NCBI GenBank assembly: GCA_000149265.1
Contig: CH003389.1
Location: forward strand, 384,829 to 448,828
Origin: Ciona savignyi
Lineage: Eukaryota; Chordata; Ascidiacea; Phlebobranchia; Cionidae
Length of the DNA: 64,000 bases
Reading direction: 5' to 3'
Part shown: piece by piece, positions 35,473 through 46,660 of the stretch
How positions within the stretch are numbered: the first letter of the stretch is position 1
How the letters are laid out: each line of letters starts with the position of its first letter
The notes under the pieces: model-generated
Told to the model about the DNA's origin: nothing
The model's input: only the letters and a program-made list of their open reading frames with translations
Databases searched by the model: none
Program-made: the position numbers and the translations under genes

Positions 35473-36476
35473 ATGAAGGTCATTTATGCCGGTTATGCCA
35501 AAACTGGTACTAAAACCATGACAGCAGTATTCCAAGAGTTTGGATACAATACATACGACTGGCTGGAAAATTCTTGGTACCTGGGAAAGGAATGGCGTAA
35601 ACTAATAAAATATGGAGGAACAGCTGAGGACTTTAGGAGAATGTACAAAGGCGTTGATGCAGTCCTCGATAGTCCCTGTTTTCTGTTTTGGGAGGAAATC
35701 TTAAAGGCTTACCCAGATGCCAAAGTAAGATCAGCATTTACGACATGTTTTCAAATAGGACACGATTTATAATTGCACTGCGTACAGATTGTGATTTCTA
35801 TTCGAGACGAGGATTCTTGGTACCGAAGCGCCCTAACTCAAATGACGTCGATTGATTCTGATCCTTTGTATATACTGATGCAAGTTTTGTCGTATTCCGG
35901 ATGGCAATATTTTCGATTCGCAGAGTCTGCCAGTATGTATCCTGCGTGTGGTATTCAGTTTAGTTCGATACGGGACTAATTAGCGTGTTTCCCTGCTTTT
36001 TTGTAGTGCAAGTAGTTACATCTTCACGCCGACGGTGGCCTTGGTCCAAAATTGACAGAAACGAGCTGGTAATGAAACGTTTATATAGAACCCACAACGC
36101 AAACATCCTTTTTGTAAGTGTGCAAACATGCATTACGTTTGCGCTTATAACACAATAACATTGCCCACATTTACAACAGAATGCACCAAAGGACAAGCTG
36201 CTTGTGTACAACTTTAAAGACGGATGGGCTCCACTGTGCGAAATTCTTGGCGAAGAGATTCCTGATAAACCGTTTCCTCACGCAAATGCGCGTGCTTCCA
36301 TTATAAAGGATTACATGGAAAGCCATCCTATCATGATTAGAATGATGAGAGAAATGAAGTTTTCCCTTGGAGTGTTGGCTTTGCTTGGCGCCTACGGCGG
36401 GTATACAATTTACAAAAACCCAAGTTTCTTAAAAGGTTGGATGAACTTTGCAAAATCATGGTTAAAAACTTGGTAG
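35473..36476 (+). CDS. Sulfotransferase-like P-loop protein, copy 3, intact
   Basis: Exons 35,473-35,724; 35,788-35,932; 36,007-36,113; 36,180-36,476, joined in phases 0, 1, 0 to 266 residues. It is the best reference for the family in this window. P-loop GYAKTGTKT lies at 7-15, SIRDEDSWYRS at 88-98, SSRRRWPWSK in exon 3, and a hydrophobic segment at 229-246 followed by a short basic, Trp-containing tail. Family assignment to Sulfotransfer_4-type P-loop proteins comes from motif order and spacing as I recall them, not from a search. Transcription starts downstream of a module B copy. The 40-bp leader up to AGAAAAGAATGAAGG is conserved in all six copies. Confidence 0.87.
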
Positions 36477-36479
36477 ATG

Positions 36480-38180
36480 TTTACATTAATGTTGTTGTGG
36501 TTTATCATGAATAATTTAAGGTAAGCAGATGTCAGCGATATTTTATGAAGTACGAACCGTTCTTGGCAATTGTCCTCGTGTCCACAAAGTCAATTCTAAT
36601 TGATATTACAAAGATCTGATGTGTAAGTAAGTATGAGTACACACGCAATAAAAATGAATCTTGTTACCCTAAAATTCAATTTTTATCAGAGAACTTAGAA
36701 TTAACAAACATTTATTAAAGAACGAACTTATACTGAATTTCTTGTGTTTAACCATCTATATTTTTAAAATGCAGTTTATTTTATGTGTTTATGCAAGCAG
36801 GGTCCCTAACCACATTTGCATTTTATGTAGTGTTTAGTTTGTTTCTGCAAGCAGAAGCGTATGGGTCAATGAGGTAACAAACCGATCTTCTTATCCATGT
36901 TCATTACACAATATGTGTAGTTGTCAGATATGTGCACGTCAGGTCCAAGTTATATAACATTCCAGAAAGTTTCAACCGGACTGCCATAGTTTTGTTTCTG
37001 CAAGCATAAACGCATGGTTCCCATTACCATTTTTTTAAATTAAGGCATATGGTTAAGCGCTATAGTGTAAAGAAGCTAAATTTCGTAAACAGCTTGATAA
37101 AGTTTTGAACAGCCTGATGATAAATGCTAAATTCCGTAAACAGCCTGATAAAGTTTTTCACGACTTCGGGGAATTCCCCCGTGCTTTATTACATACATTT
37201 CTAGGCCTAACCTGGAGGAATCTACCAGTTCAAAGATTTTTCAAAAACCTTTGGTGGTGAGGCTTGACCGCTTTTTTTTTGCTGGGCGTTTTGATGTTGC
37301 CGTTCACCCCGGCGATAATGGCCTAAAGTTAATGTCTTGTTTGTGGACTAAATCCACCTACGTCTTCAGTGGACATATCGTGAGTCCATTGATCTGGCGT
37401 TTGCCCACGTAATCAAGTAATGACGATCGACAAATTGGAGCTGCATGGTGCAGTGGAATACAGGTCGATCGACTGCATTACTGGGTAAAATTCTCATTTG
37501 AACGTTTAGCTGTATGAATCAATTTGTGTGCAAGAATTTATTATCCCTTTGGTGAAATAAAACTTCAAATCCAAAGTCTATGTGCTTGAAACCGCTGTGC
37601 GTGGTTTGCATGAGAATAACACTAAGCTACTTCAGTATGTGCTGGGCAGAGCGCTGCTGTGCTCGTTTAATTTAACTGTGAAGTTTTGTAATAGTGGAGC
37701 AGTGATTTATGAAATTAAGGTGTTAATTGTACATCTTCTGGCTGTATTGTTGGGAAAAAGTTGCCTATGTACGAAGGGGTATGGGCTCAAAAATTGTAAG
37801 TAAAAGTTAGAAGGGTTTTGAATTTAGGGTGCATATCCAGGCTTTAATTATAAATAGTAAAAAAATCAAAGCATGATTTTGAGTAACAGCGCTTTTTGTA
37901 ATGTTAGTTTGAATTGGAGAAATCAGGAGAAAATTTGGTTGAACGGCTTCGGCAGCGATGCGACCAGTAGGTTACGGCCGTGTGAGTTGGCAATAGCTTA
38001 CGGCCATGTAAAACAAAATTAGTGCACGGCGCATTTAAAGCGCTGTGCAGTTCAAAAAGAGAGAATCGGTCTCCAAATAAAGAAAAAATATTTACCGTAA
38101 ACGGTCTGACGTCGCGCTTCTACCTTGGATATGTATATAATGGTAATATGTACTTTATTCGGTTGTGTATCTTTACTTTA
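36480..38180 (+). repeat. Modules C and D downstream of copy 3
   Basis: 36,480-37,050 is module C. 37,130-38,010 is uninterrupted module D, the reference for the interrupted one at 32-34 kb. It has a CGGGGAATTCCCCCG palindrome at about 37,167 and a GGTTACGGCCGTGTGAGTTG end phrase. Confidence 0.75.
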
Positions 38181-38189
38181 AGTGTTTTT

Positions 38190-38635
38190 TCGTGGTAACA
38201 TAAAGGTATTACTATTAACGTGTTTTAATCATACATAACTGTTTTGGCATTTGATTTTCTGGAGATTAATGCCCAAATTTAAATTAATTACTTATGTTGC
38301 ACTTCGGCTTTTATGTTCACGTTCATGTGTGAATGTGTCTTCGACATAATGACTTTAAAACCTAATTTTACAACTTTAGAGTGTTAAACGTTTGTTTATT
38401 CACCACTGTTTGCAAAATCGTTTTGGTTTCTATGTTTGCGTATGGGCAGGGTCACACAGTATATTTTATACACCGAGTATGGCGTTTGTATCTGCAGGCA
38501 AAACGGATTGGTTTTTGGCTAACCAAACTTCTTTTCGATGTTTATTCTCCGCACTCGTTAACAACTTTTAATGGCCTCCGGCAACCCGCAAAATGAAACG
38601 CTTCAAAAGTCAATTCTTCAGGGTGAATCATTAAT
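38190..38635 (+). repeat. Module B upstream of copy 4
   Basis: Ends with TTCTCCGCACTCGTTAACAA, TTTTAATGGCCTCCGGCAAC and AAAAGTCAATTCTTCAGG, the last differing from the usual ATATCATTGCGG. Confidence 0.8.
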
Positions 38636-38746
38636 GTAGCATTTCCCAACTTTGGCGAATCAAGACTGACGACTGTGAACAAAACGTAGCTAGCCTATAC
38701 GTCTCCCATTGACCTAATTCAGCATCTATTGCAACAAAAGGAAAGA

Positions 38747-39813
38747 ATGAAAGTCATTTATGCCGGTTATGCCAAAACTGGAACTAAAACCATGGCAGCA
38801 GTGTTCCAAGAGTTTGGGTACAATACATACGATTGGATGGAAAACTCGTGGTACCTGGGAAAGGAATGGCGCAAACTAATAAAATATGGAGGAACAGCTG
38901 AGGACTTTAAGAGGATGTACAAAGGTGTTGATGCAGTTGTCGATAGTCCTTGTTATCTGTTTTGGGAGGAAATCTTAAAGGCTTACCCAGATGCCAAAGT
39001 AAGATTAGCATTTACGACATGTATTCAAGTAGGACACGATTTATAATTGCACTGTGTGCAGATTGTGATTTCTATTCGAGACGAGGATTCTTGGTACCGA
39101 AGCGCCCTAACTCAACTGACGTCTGTTGATTCTAATCCTTTGTATATTCTGATGCAAGTTTTGTCGTATTCTGGATGGCAATATTTTCGCTTCACGGAGT
39201 CTGCCAGTATGTAGTATTCAGTTCTATGAGATATTCAGTTTAGGCCGATAGAGGATTATTTAAAGTTGACATAGCATAAGGGTCGAAAACTTCTTTTTTA
39301 TACAAAACCTTTTTACAGTGCAAGTTGTTCTATCTTCACGCCGACGGTGGCCTTGGTCCAAATTTGACAGAAACGAGCTGGTGTTGAAACGTTTATATAA
39401 AACCCACAACGCAAACATCCTTCTTGTAAGTGTGCACCATAAATTAAGTTTGCGCTCATAACACTATACAACATTGACCACATTTAGCACAGAATGCACC
39501 AAAGGACAAGCTTCTTGTGTACAACTTCAAAGACGGATGGGCTCCACTGTGCGAATTTCTTGGCGAGGAGATTCCTGATAAACCGTTTCCTCACGCAAAT
39601 GCGCGTGCTTCCATTATAAGGGATTACATGGAAAGCCATCCTATCATGATTAGAATGATGAGAGAGATGATGTTTTCCCTTGGAGTGTTGGCTTTGCTTG
39701 GCGCCTACGGCGGGTACACAATTTACAAAAACCCAAGTTTCTATGAACTTGGCAACATCGTGGTTATAAACTTGGTAGATTTTTACATTAATGTTGTTGT
39801 GGTTTACCATTAA
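38747..39813 (+). CDS. Sulfotransferase-like copy 4, altered C-terminus
   Basis: Exons 38,747-38,998; 39,062-39,206; 39,319-39,425; 39,493-39,813 join to 274 residues. P-loop, SIRDEDSWYRS, SSRRRWPWSK and the hydrophobic segment are intact. After KNPSF a small deletion removes about 13 bp relative to copies 3 and 6 and shifts the frame. The usual LKGW...TW end is replaced by a longer hydrophobic tail containing YINVVVVYH. This may extend or change the membrane anchor. The other motifs suggest the protein could still fold. Acceptors and donors match the consensus of the other copies. Confidence 0.78.
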
Positions 39814-39819
39814 TGATAT

Positions 39820-40200
39820 ATTAAGGTAAGCAGACGTCAGTGACATTTTATAAAATACGAACCATTTTTGAAATTGTCATCGTGTCCACAAAGTCTACTC
39901 TAATAAATATTGCAAAAGATCTGAAGAGTAAGTTTGACCACAGAGGCAGTAAAGATGCATCTACTCGCCGTAAAATGAAAAATATTTAACACAGGAGAAT
40001 TAATAAAGCATTGTTAAAAATGAACTTCTACTGGATTTCATTTCGAAAATAGGGAGTGCCAACCTTGTTTTTAACCACCTCTATTTGTAAAATACATTTT
40101 GCATGTGTATATACGAACAGGGTCCCTGACCACATTTGGTGTATTTTATACAATATTTAGTTGGTTTCTGCATGGGTCAACCAATATTACCAAACAAGTT
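39820..40200 (+). repeat. Partial module C downstream of copy 4
   Basis: Matches the start of module C (TAAGGTAAGCAGACGTCAGTGA) and one GGGTCCCTGACCACATTTGG box. It is truncated before the D part. Confidence 0.65.
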
Positions 40201-40370
40201 TTATCCCGATTTGTCGTTTTCTTTAATATAACTTCAAAACAGTTTTGTACATATTACGTAAATTGTAAATTTTTTAAATGCTACGGGTACCTGGTTATAG
40301 CTAATTATTTTTGGTATATCATAAACAAAGTGGTGATATGTTTCTTTTCGCAAAAACTTATTGGTTCCCA

Positions 40371-40665
40371 GTCGGGCCCGTTGGTCTAACTCTAACGGTT
40401 AAGTGCGTCGCCTTTCAATCGAAAGGTTGCAGGTGCGAAACTGGTCGCTGGCTAGTCGGTTGTGTCCTTGGGCAAGGCACTTAACGGACATTGCCTGAAC
40501 CCAGCGGATTAATGGGTTCCACCATATTAAAGGAACTTGTCTATCATATACAACACACTGCAATAGCTCCGGTAACCCGATAATAATGGGCGCGGGGTGA
40601 TCTGACGATTACCCGTGTGTTAACCCCTTTTTTTCCCATTCACGGGATAAACATAATTATCCTAT
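40371..40665 (+). mobile_element. tRNA-derived SINE, most complete copy
   Basis: The tRNA-like head starts GGGCCCGTTGGTCTAACTC, has CGTCGCCTTTCAATCGAAAG and a B-box-like GGTGCGAAACTGG. The body has GTGTCCTTGGGCAAGGCACT, ACAACACACTGCAATAGC and GGGTGATCTGACGATTACCC. The tail is TTATCCTATCGTATC. It serves as reference for the other SINE copies. It does not fold as an intact tRNA and is not a tRNA gene. Confidence 0.85.
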
Positions 40666-40688
40666 CGTATCTTAGTCAACCAACTTAC

Positions 40689-40971
40689 TGTGCTTCTACT
40701 GTTTGTAATATCCGCTGACTGGGACGCATACATGGTTTCGCGATCGTCAAAATCGCAATTGTTACGTAACCATCTAGCGTTCACCATCCCATCGACTGCC
40801 TCCCATTTCACATCGTTGATCTGGATCTCACCCAAAGGGGGGCGGTTCTGTGGGTGATCAACCGGCGTGCGATAAACTGGTTGGAACACTGAGGAATTAG
40901 CATTCAGGTTCGATGGTTTGTCACTCTCGCTGCTCAGATCGGTCGCTGGTATCTCGGAAATGAACTTTTGC
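40689..40971 (-). CDS. Internal coding exon of an unidentified gene
   Basis: The exon is 283 bp with a good acceptor (GTTGTGTTGCAG|GC) and donor (CACA|GTAAGTTG). It is open throughout and visibly richer in G+C than its surroundings. It encodes about 94 residues including KFISEIPATDLSSESDKPSN, QNRPPLGEIQINDVKWEAVD and ARWLRNNCDFDDRETMYASQ. It starts with one base completing a codon and ends in phase 0. I do not recognise the family; the acidic, Ser/Asn-rich composition suggests a cytoplasmic or linker region. The neighbouring exon downstream would lie beyond a SINE; the upstream candidate at 41.3-41.55 kb does not match in phase. Confidence 0.55.
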
Positions 40972-41024
40972 CTGCAACACAACGATAAATTACTGTGTTT
41001 ATGTATTATCTTTTGATATTACAA

Positions 41025-41130
41025 AAGAGGGTTATCACACGGGCAATCATCAGATTATCTAATGTCGGTTTCACGGAGCTCTGTATTGATATAATTCAGA
41101 CATTCGATTTTCATGGGTTTAAATCTTTAA
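41025..41130 (-). mobile_element. Short SINE fragment
   Basis: Contains the minus-strand 3' part (TTATCACACGGGCAATCATC, AGATTATCTAATG) of the SINE, diverged. Confidence 0.5.
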
Positions 41131-41335
41131 ATTTACTGGATTGAGGTGATTTTCTTGTGAAAGGAATTGGTTGAGGTGATTTCGTTCATTTTCTAATTAG
41201 ACGCTTAAAAGAACACAGTAAATACTTATTTCCTTGTAAAATGACACGGCCGATTTAGACAACGGTTGGTTTTGTGTGTCCTTGCAATTTGCATAATGAG
41301 GATAACAGCGCAAATTAAATATTAAAATATTTATT

Positions 41336-41551
41336 TTACCATGAGTTACTTCTTTCTACTGGTTTCGTCAAATCCAACAAATCCTCATTGGCGTGACGTG
41401 GTGCCGATGTGACGTCATTTGCAACAACTATCGTGCTACCGCTTGGCGACGCTCGGGAGCTACCACTTAACTTCATAGTTTTCAACGAACCACGTGATCT
41501 TCTTTTACATCTACCCCTTGATCTCGCATGATAGAAATCTTTCTGGGTGTC
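41336..41551 (-). CDS. Possible coding exon, basic Ser-rich, ending in a stop
   Basis: After an acceptor-like CTACTTAAAG the minus strand is open for 71 codons to TAA at 41,338-41,336. AATAAA follows within a few bases. The peptide is basic and Ser-rich (SRGRCKRRSRGSLKTMKLSG, then STIVVANDVTSAPRHANEDL). It could be the last exon of a gene or spliced to the exon at 40.97 kb through an alternative donor, but no donor gives the needed phase. No family recognised. Confidence 0.35.
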   Translation of the reverse strand, partial: DTQKDFYHARSRGRCKRRSRGSLKTMKLSGSSRASPSGSTIVVANDVTSAPRHANEDLLDLTKPVERSNSW

Positions 41552-41639
41552 CTTTAAGTAGGAAATTAATTAAGAAATCGATTTATCCTTGCTATAAAAG
41601 TATTACTAGCCACCTCTTAGGTAAGCTTACATATGATTG

Positions 41640-42300
41640 CTCTTGTTAAATTTATTCAATGCGTTACTTCTTTTAGACCACATAGCGCTTCAAATTCGTC
41701 GCACTAAGCATAGCGAATCAAAATGCGTACTAATTCAATGTTGACATCAATCACGCATTAATTCTGTTTTATATTGCAGTAAGGTGCAGTAAAGACTCTA
41801 ACGTATTGGTCGGATTTCTGTTGTCGTTCAACCAATTATTTTCCCTATCTCTCCAATGCAAACTGTCATTACATAAAGGGCTCTCACGCAAAATCCTGCC
41901 ATAGAATGTCTTAAATTTTATTTAATATTTAAAAATTAAGCAAGGAAACTAGGACGTTTTTAAGCTGGAGATACACAATTAAGACCTTTATATCAAAACG
42001 AACTTCTCCACTATTACTAAACTTTATGACGATTGTGTGATCTGACGATTGTCCGTGTGTTAACCCCCTTGGTTTTCCCATTCACGGGGATAAAAATGAA
42101 TATCCTATCCTTTACAGCGGCTCTGTCTAGGTACAAACATACTGGAATCACTACCATTGGTACTCGCCAAAAAAATTAAATACCGTGATAAGAGAGGGCC
42201 ACGTGTTATTTCCGACCGCACATAGATCGAAATTTCTTTGCAAAAGTATTTTTCTCAAGGGTAGCCTAGAAATGTATGTACTAAAGCAAGGGGGAATTCC
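41640..42300 (-). repeat. E and D flank of copy 5, with SINE fragment
   Basis: 41,680-41,900 matches 25,930-26,070 plus 26,532-26,620 and 48,950-49,180 (TTGACATCAATCACGCATTAATTCTG and CCCTATCTCTCCAATGCAAACTG, with the latter not containing the hAT MITE). 42,028-42,115 is an inserted SINE 3' fragment. 42,288-42,304 has GGGGGAATTCCCCG. Confidence 0.7.
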
Positions 42301-42408
42301 CCGAAGCCGTAAAAAACTAAATCAAGCTGTTTAAGCAATTTATTTTTTTTTACTTTAGCCGTTGACAAGATGCTTTAATTAAAAAAATATGTGGTTTTAC
42401 CACTAATA

Positions 42409-43778
42409 CAGGGTGACCCCAAAAAAACGGGCCCCGTGTACACTTCAGATGATATCTTTTTTATTTATTTACCAATTTCCCTTATTTTACAACACATGTC
42501 AGAATTATTAAATGTGAGTATAGCAAGACCCCAGTGGGAGCTGAAACAAAGAATATACTGTGTTAAATTTTATTACAAGACAGGTTCGTTTAAGAAAACC
42601 CAGGACAGTTTCATGCGTCAGTTCGAATATAAAAAGGCTCCATCCAAAAGCAGAATTCAGAACTGGGTGGACTATTTTGAGAAATACGGCACTGTGGAGA
42701 ACCTCAATGCTGCCAGTGAGAACCATCCAACCAACTCAGGACGTCCCAAGAAGCGAACAGCCGAGCTTATCGAAAATGTAAGAGAGTCTCTCCAACAGAA
42801 TCCAAAACGATCTGTGCGTAAGCGCAGTCAATCCCTAGGTATGTCCCGTGAGATTTGCAGGAGAGTGCTGGTGAATGATATCAGGGCTTACCCATACAGA
42901 ATACAGACCCTACAGACCCTTACAGTCTCAGACAAGAGGCAGAGAAAGGCTATGGCAGTTAAGATGCTCGACAAGATCGAGGAGACACCAAGTTTCCTTA
43001 ACCTCCTTTGGACCTCAGATGAAGCCCACTTTCATCTTGACGGAAAGGCAAACTCCAAGACAAATGTCTTCTGGGGATCGTCCAGACCCAATGAAGTAGC
43101 CACCAAGCCCCTGCACTCTCCTAAGTGCACGGTGTGGGCTGCGATCTCGGCCAGAGGCATTATCGGACCAATCTTCATCGAAGAATCTGGCGCAGCAGTG
43201 ACAGTCACCAAGGAGCGTTATGTGAACGTCCTCAAAACCTTCAAAAGTGAGCTTCAAACACTTTACCCGTCGCTCATGAGAAAGTTCTGGTTCCAGCAAG
43301 ACGGGACAAGTTCTCACACCTCAAACCTGTCCCGAGATTGGCTGAAAGAGAACTTCGCAGGCCGGGTGATCAGTCTCAAGACTAATTTTGAGTGGGCACC
43401 CTAGGCTATAGCCCGGACCTAAGCCCCCCAGATTTTTTCTTTGGGCTATCTTAAGGACAGAGTGTACGCAGAGAAATCCAGAACTATCACAGAACTCAAG
43501 GAAGCCATCAGGGAGGAGATGAGAGCCATTACAAAGTCAGTTTGTAAAAACGTTATGGACAACTTTGTGCTGCGCCTCAAGAAAGGCACGGAGCTAAATG
43601 GTGGACATCTAGAACACATGCTGTAGAACGAAGAAAAAACGGCCAACGACTCTGGTGTTTTGAGGTGATGTTTTAAATATATTAAACTAGTTATGACCAA
43701 AGTTTTATGTCATTCGCACAAAACACTAAGAAATGGGGCCTAATTAGATTTGGGGCCCGTTTTTTTTAGGTCACCCTG
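42409..43778 (+). mobile_element. Mariner-like (Tc1/mariner superfamily) transposon
   Basis: The 1,370-bp element begins CAGGGTGACCCCAAAAAAAC and ends with the near-perfect complement; about 27 bp of terminal repeat differ at two or three places. TA lies on both sides (42,407-42,408 and 43,779-43,780). It interrupts module C: the uninterrupted site is seen at about 27,574 and 49,815 (CACGAATATTCTTTTGTTAA type). Confidence 0.93.
42496..43626 (+). pseudogene. Mariner-like transposase with a frame break at the third catalytic residue
   Basis: From the ATG at 42,496 the frame runs to a stop at 43,404. It has an N-terminal helix-turn-helix region of the DUF4817 type (CVKFYYKTGSFKKTQDSF) and a GRPKKRTAELI hinge. 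The first two catalytic aspartates lie in LLWTSDEAHFHLDG and FWFQQDGTSSHTS. The third, in a YSPDLSPPDFF stretch at about 43,408-43,440, is in another frame. The original frame returns afterwards (GYLKDRVYAEKSRTITELKE) to the stop at 43,626. Two small opposite indels about 40 bp apart would explain this. Spacing between the second and third Asp is near 41-43 residues, so it belongs outside the classic DD34D group. Confidence 0.88.
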
Positions 43779-43779
43779 T

Positions 43780-44400
43780 ATTCTTTCGTTAAGTGCACTT
43801 GAAAAAAAACATTGGTTTGGTAAGGGACCCATGCGTTTATGCTTTCAGAAACAAAACTATGGCATTCCGGTTGAAACTTTCTGGAAAGTGAGATAACTTG
43901 GACCTAATGTGCACATATTTGACAACAACGTGTATTGTTTAATAGCAATGAATAACAATATCGGTATGCAACCTCAAGGACCCAAACAAACTAAATGGTA
44001 TATAAAATACACCAAATGTGGTTAGGGACACGGCTTGCACAAACACATAGCATACAAATTGTATTTAAAAGGTGGTTAAACAAGTGGTTGACATTCTTTA
44101 GTTACTAAATGAAATCGAGTATAAGTTTGTTCTTTAATAATGGTTCATTAATTCCTAATACTCAGTTAAACATAGTATTTTAAGGTAACTAGATTTTATA
44201 TCTTTTAGAATATCAGTTCGTTAACATATTATTTTAAAAAAACTTACACATCAGACCTTTTGTAATATCAGTTAGAATGGACTTTGTGCACACAAGGACA
44301 ATTGCCAAGAATGGTCCGTACTTAAGAAATTGTCGCTGACGTCTGTTTACGTTAAATTAATAAAACACAGCGACATTAAGTTAAACATCTACCAAGTTTT
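43780..44400 (-). repeat. Module C downstream of copy 5
   Basis: Continues the module broken by the mariner element (TTTGGTAAGGGACCCATGCG, CACCAAATGTGGTTAGGGAC) up to the last exon of copy 5. Confidence 0.8.
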
Positions 44401-44424
44401 TAACCACGATGTTGCCGAGTTCAT

Positions 44425-45417
44425 TCAACCTTTTAAGAAACTTAGGTTTTTGTAAATTGTGTACCCGCCGTAGGCGCCAAGCAAAGTCGAAATTCCAAGG
44501 GAAAACATCATCTCTCTCATCATTCTAATCATGATAGGATGGCTTTCCATGTAATCCCTTATAATGGAAGCACGCGCATTTGCGTGAGGAAACGGTTTAT
44601 TAGGAATCTCTTCGCCAAGAAATTCGCACAGTGGAGCCCATCCGTCTTTGAAGTTGTACACAAGCAGCTTGTCCTTTGGTGCATTCTGTTGTAAATGTGG
44701 TCAATGTTGTATAGGGTTATGAGCGCAAACTTCATGTTTGCACACTTACAAGAAGGATGTTTGCGTTGTGGGTTTTATACAAACGTTTCATTACCAGTTC
44801 GCTTTTGTCATATTTGGACCAAGGCCACCGTCGGCGTGAAGATATATCTACTTGCACTACAAAGAGATTCTGTATAAAAAACTATGCAATGGTAACATTA
44901 ATTAGTCCCTTATCGGTTTAAACTGAATATCGCATAGGAATGCAGGCTACATACTGATAGACTCTGTGAATCGAAAATATTGCCATCCAGAATACGACAA
45001 AACTTGCATTAGAATATACAAAGGATCAGAATCAATGGATGTCAATTGAGTTAGGTTGCTTCGGTACCAAGAATCCTCATCTCGAATAGAAACCACAATC
45101 TGTAAACAGTGCAATTATAAATCCTATTGTCCTATTTGAAGACTTGTGGTAAATACTTTTCTTACTTTGGCATCTGGGTAAGCTTTTAAGATTTCCTCCC
45201 AAAACAGATAACACGGACTATCGAGGACTGCATCAACGCCTATGTACATTCTCTTAAAGTCCTCAGCTGTTCCTCCATATTTTATTAGCTTGCGCCATTC
45301 TTTTCCCAGGTACCAAAAGTTTTCCAGCCAGTCGTATGTATTGTATCCAAACTCTTGGAACACTGCTGCCATGGTTTTAGTACCAGTTTTGGCATAACCG
45401 GCATAAATGACCTTCAT
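44425..45417 (-). CDS. Sulfotransferase-like copy 5, shortened by 12 residues
   Basis: Exons 45,417-45,166; 45,099-44,955; 44,856-44,750; 44,685-44,425 join in phase to 254 residues. All motifs are present: GYAKTGTKT, SIRDEDSWYRS, SSRRRWPWSK and the hydrophobic segment (MMFSLGISTLLGAYGG). A TGG-to-TGA change right after FLKG ends the protein before the usual basic tail. If the hydrophobic segment is a tail anchor, loss of the short lumenal end may be tolerated. Substitutions such as MYIGVDAV and ENFWYLG mark divergence from copies 1 and 3. Confidence 0.8.
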
Positions 45418-45559
45418 TCTTTTCTTTTGTTGCTATAGATGCTCATTTAAGTCAAGAAGAGACGTGTAGGCGAGCTACGTTTATATGCACAATAACCAGT
45501 TCACAATCATCTGTTTTATTGGCCAAAGTTAGCAAATGCTACATTAATGATTAACCGCA

Positions 45560-45820
45560 ATGATATTCACTTTTGAAGCGTTTCGTTTTCCGATTTGGCG
45601 GAGGCCATTAAAAGTTGTTAACTAGTGCGGAGAATGAACATCAAAAATAAGTTTGGTTACCCACAAACCTATACGTTTTTGCCAGCAGAAACAAGCGGCA
45701 AACTTGGTGTATAAAATTATAGACCCTGCTTGCGCAAACGTAGAAACCAAGATGTTTGTGCAAACTGTGGTGATTAAGCAAGTGGTTGACACTCTCGAGT
45801 TGTTAATTCAGGATTTGCCA
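45560..45820 (-). repeat. Module B upstream of copy 5
   Basis: Shows CAATGATATTCACTTTTGAAG, GGAGGCCATTAAAAGTTG, AAACAAGCGGCAAACTTGG and GTGGTTGACACTCTCGAG. It fuses directly to a module A tail at about 45,820. Confidence 0.8.
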
Positions 45821-45824
45821 ACCA

Positions 45825-46660
45825 CGTGTTTAACCACTACTATTTGTAAAACACATTTTGTATGCCATAACCACAACTTGTATTTTATACACTGAGTATG
45901 TAGTTTGTTTCTGCAAACATAAACGCATGGGTCCCAGAGTTATCAAACCAAACTTTTTTTACTGTGTTATTAAAAAAATGAATAATCGTGTTATATTTGA
46001 GAACATTTCATTACATATATTTTAAATTAAAACTTCTTTTTAAGCGTTGTAGTGAAATGAAGCGAAATTTAAAAATAAACTTACCGATTTATTTTTTCAT
46101 GTCTTCAGGGAATTCCCTAAGAAATTATTACTACATAAGTTTCTATGTGGGTTATGTTATCTAACAATTTTTAAAGTTTTAATGAGATTTGACGACTCCG
46201 TGTTGGAGATGTGCGGTGTGGCATGTATGTCACCATCATGATTCAGGAACATATTTACGTTATTAAGGGAATGCCCCTAAGTATATGTTTTCATTATTTT
46301 TAATCGGCACAGAGTGGCTAACGATCGAATATTTTAATAAATTTGATAAAAGATAGAGCATCCGTTAAAGCGGTATGCCCAAAAAAGCTAACATTTTAGA
46401 AAAAAAATACCGTTTTGGTTTTTAACGTTCCAGGGAAATTCCCTAAGATTTATTACCCAAAATTTTGGTTTGTGCAATCTAGACAATGCTGTTTAACAAA
46501 TCTCCAAGTTTCATTACGATTCCATTACAACTTTTGATAGATTTGGGGCGACATGCCATGCCTGTCACAATCATCATTTGAGAATAAAATCTTATTTTTT
46601 AGGGTATTTCCTTTGAGAATAAAATCTTATTTTAGGGTATCGTTTAAGTTTAACCTGCAT
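45825..46660 (-). repeat. Module A array fragment (minus)
   Basis: Two diverged units with tail at the left. It ends in a small duplication of TGAGAATAAAATCTTATTTT at about 46,575-46,635, next to the start of the large segmental duplication. Confidence 0.75.

Noticed and set aside
40371..40450. Possible tRNA gene
   Set aside because: It has A- and B-box-like stretches but no tRNA cloverleaf; the sequence continues into a repeated SINE body found many times in the window.
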